This document shows positions 5,218 through 5,383 of a stretch of DNA of 5,383 nucleotides, in pieces. This DNA is from Candidatus Collierbacteria bacterium CG_4_9_14_3_um_filter_43_16 (GTDB taxonomy: Bacteria; Patescibacteriota; Microgenomatia; UBA1400; MFAQ01). The notes below the pieces were generated by a model. That model was given only the letters and a program-made list of their open reading frames with translations, had not been told where the DNA came from and made no database searches. Where the stretch lies: assembly GCA_002789895.1 (NCBI GenBank), contig PFUC01000041.1:1-5383 (forward strand). Direction: 5' to 3'. The position numbers and the translations under genes are program-made. The stretch's first letter is position 1. Each line of letters begins with the position of its first letter.

Positions 5218-5358
5218 ATGCAGATCTATTGTGTAAAATGTAGAGCCAAAAAAGAGGTGGCTGAGTTTGAGAGAGTTACCATGAAAAATGGTAAACCAGC
5301 TGCCAAAGCTGTTTGTCCTACCTGTGGAACCAAAATGTTTAAAATCGGCGCTAAGTAA
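5218..5358 (+). CDS. DUF5679 zinc-ribbon protein (46 residues)
   Basis: The product starts MQIYCVKCRAKKEV and contains two CxxC knuckles, Cys5/Cys8 and Cys33/Cys36, spaced to hold one zinc ion. Between them lies a basic, Lys-rich segment (EFERVTMKNGKPAAKAV), and the chain ends GTKMFKIGAK. This is the layout of the DUF5679 family, very short proteins seen in CPR bacteria and some others. The fold resembles zinc ribbons of ribosomal and transcription proteins, and the high positive charge suggests RNA or DNA binding, which is inference. It has the only strong Shine-Dalgarno sequence here. It follows the 80-residue membrane protein by 27 nt and ends 25 nt before the window edge. Confidence 0.9.
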   Translation: MQIYCVKCRAKKEVAEFERVTMKNGKPAAKAVCPTCGTKMFKIGAK

Positions 5359-5383
5359 GCATCGAACAAGAAGCCCGGGTGAG

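Noticed and set aside
1..5383. CRISPR array, insertion sequence, prophage or integron
   Set aside because: I see no regularly spaced direct repeats, transposase or integrase motifs, or phage genes on either strand; the genes are ordinary chromosomal ones.

Overview
The window looks like a chromosomal segment of a Candidate Phyla Radiation bacterium (Patescibacteria), most probably a Parcubacteria-type lineage. I infer this from the gene mix: separate, compact secD and secF; a DUF3048 protein next to a DUF4446 protein; a winged-helix protein with a nucleotidyltransferase-like tail; an AbrB-fold protein; and a 46-residue DUF5679 zinc-ribbon protein. Spacers are very short and most genes lack a Shine-Dalgarno sequence. 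Two genes end in TGA with no read-through of a conserved domain, which fits the standard bacterial code and argues against the lineages that read TGA as glycine. The assignment rests on recognition only, since no search was possible.

Layout: positions 1-4908 hold a leftward (minus-strand) run of six complete genes and one cut gene. In transcription order these are a DUF4446 single-pass membrane protein (4908-4456), a DUF3048 exported protein (4446-3244), a winged-helix/nucleotidyltransferase-like regulator (3187-2606), an AbrB/SpoVT-fold protein (2606-2400), SecD (2336-981), SecF (964-107), and a GTG-started frame (91-1) that runs off the window. Most gaps are 9-16 nt, or a 1-nt TGATG overlap between the two regulators. 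Two gaps are longer: 56 nt before the winged-helix gene, with a GC-rich foldable segment, and 63 nt before secD, with a perfect 10-bp inverted repeat. From 4948 rightward lie an 80-residue tail-anchored small protein and the DUF5679 protein, followed by 25 nt that end the window.

Function: SecD and SecF form the accessory membrane complex that uses the proton (or sodium) gradient to help complete SecYEG/SecA protein export. The DUF3048 protein carries a signal peptide and is a likely client of that pathway, and the DUF4446 protein is membrane-anchored, so much of the leftward run concerns the cell envelope. The two small regulators between the envelope genes are DNA-binding by fold; their targets are unknown.

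Regulation: the leftward and rightward blocks diverge from a 39-nt spacer (4909-4947) with a consensus TATAAT on the plus strand and a TATAGT on the minus strand. Both are so close to the start codons that the transcripts would be leaderless or nearly so. The one strong Shine-Dalgarno sequence is in front of the DUF5679 gene, which is internal to its transcript.

I see no CRISPR array, insertion sequence, prophage gene, complete RNA gene or convincing new multi-gene system. The items most worth a second look are the divergent leaderless promoter pair, the apparently inactivated nucleotidyltransferase domain coupled to an AbrB protein with no toxin, the palindromic element upstream of secD, and the unidentified gene after secF.
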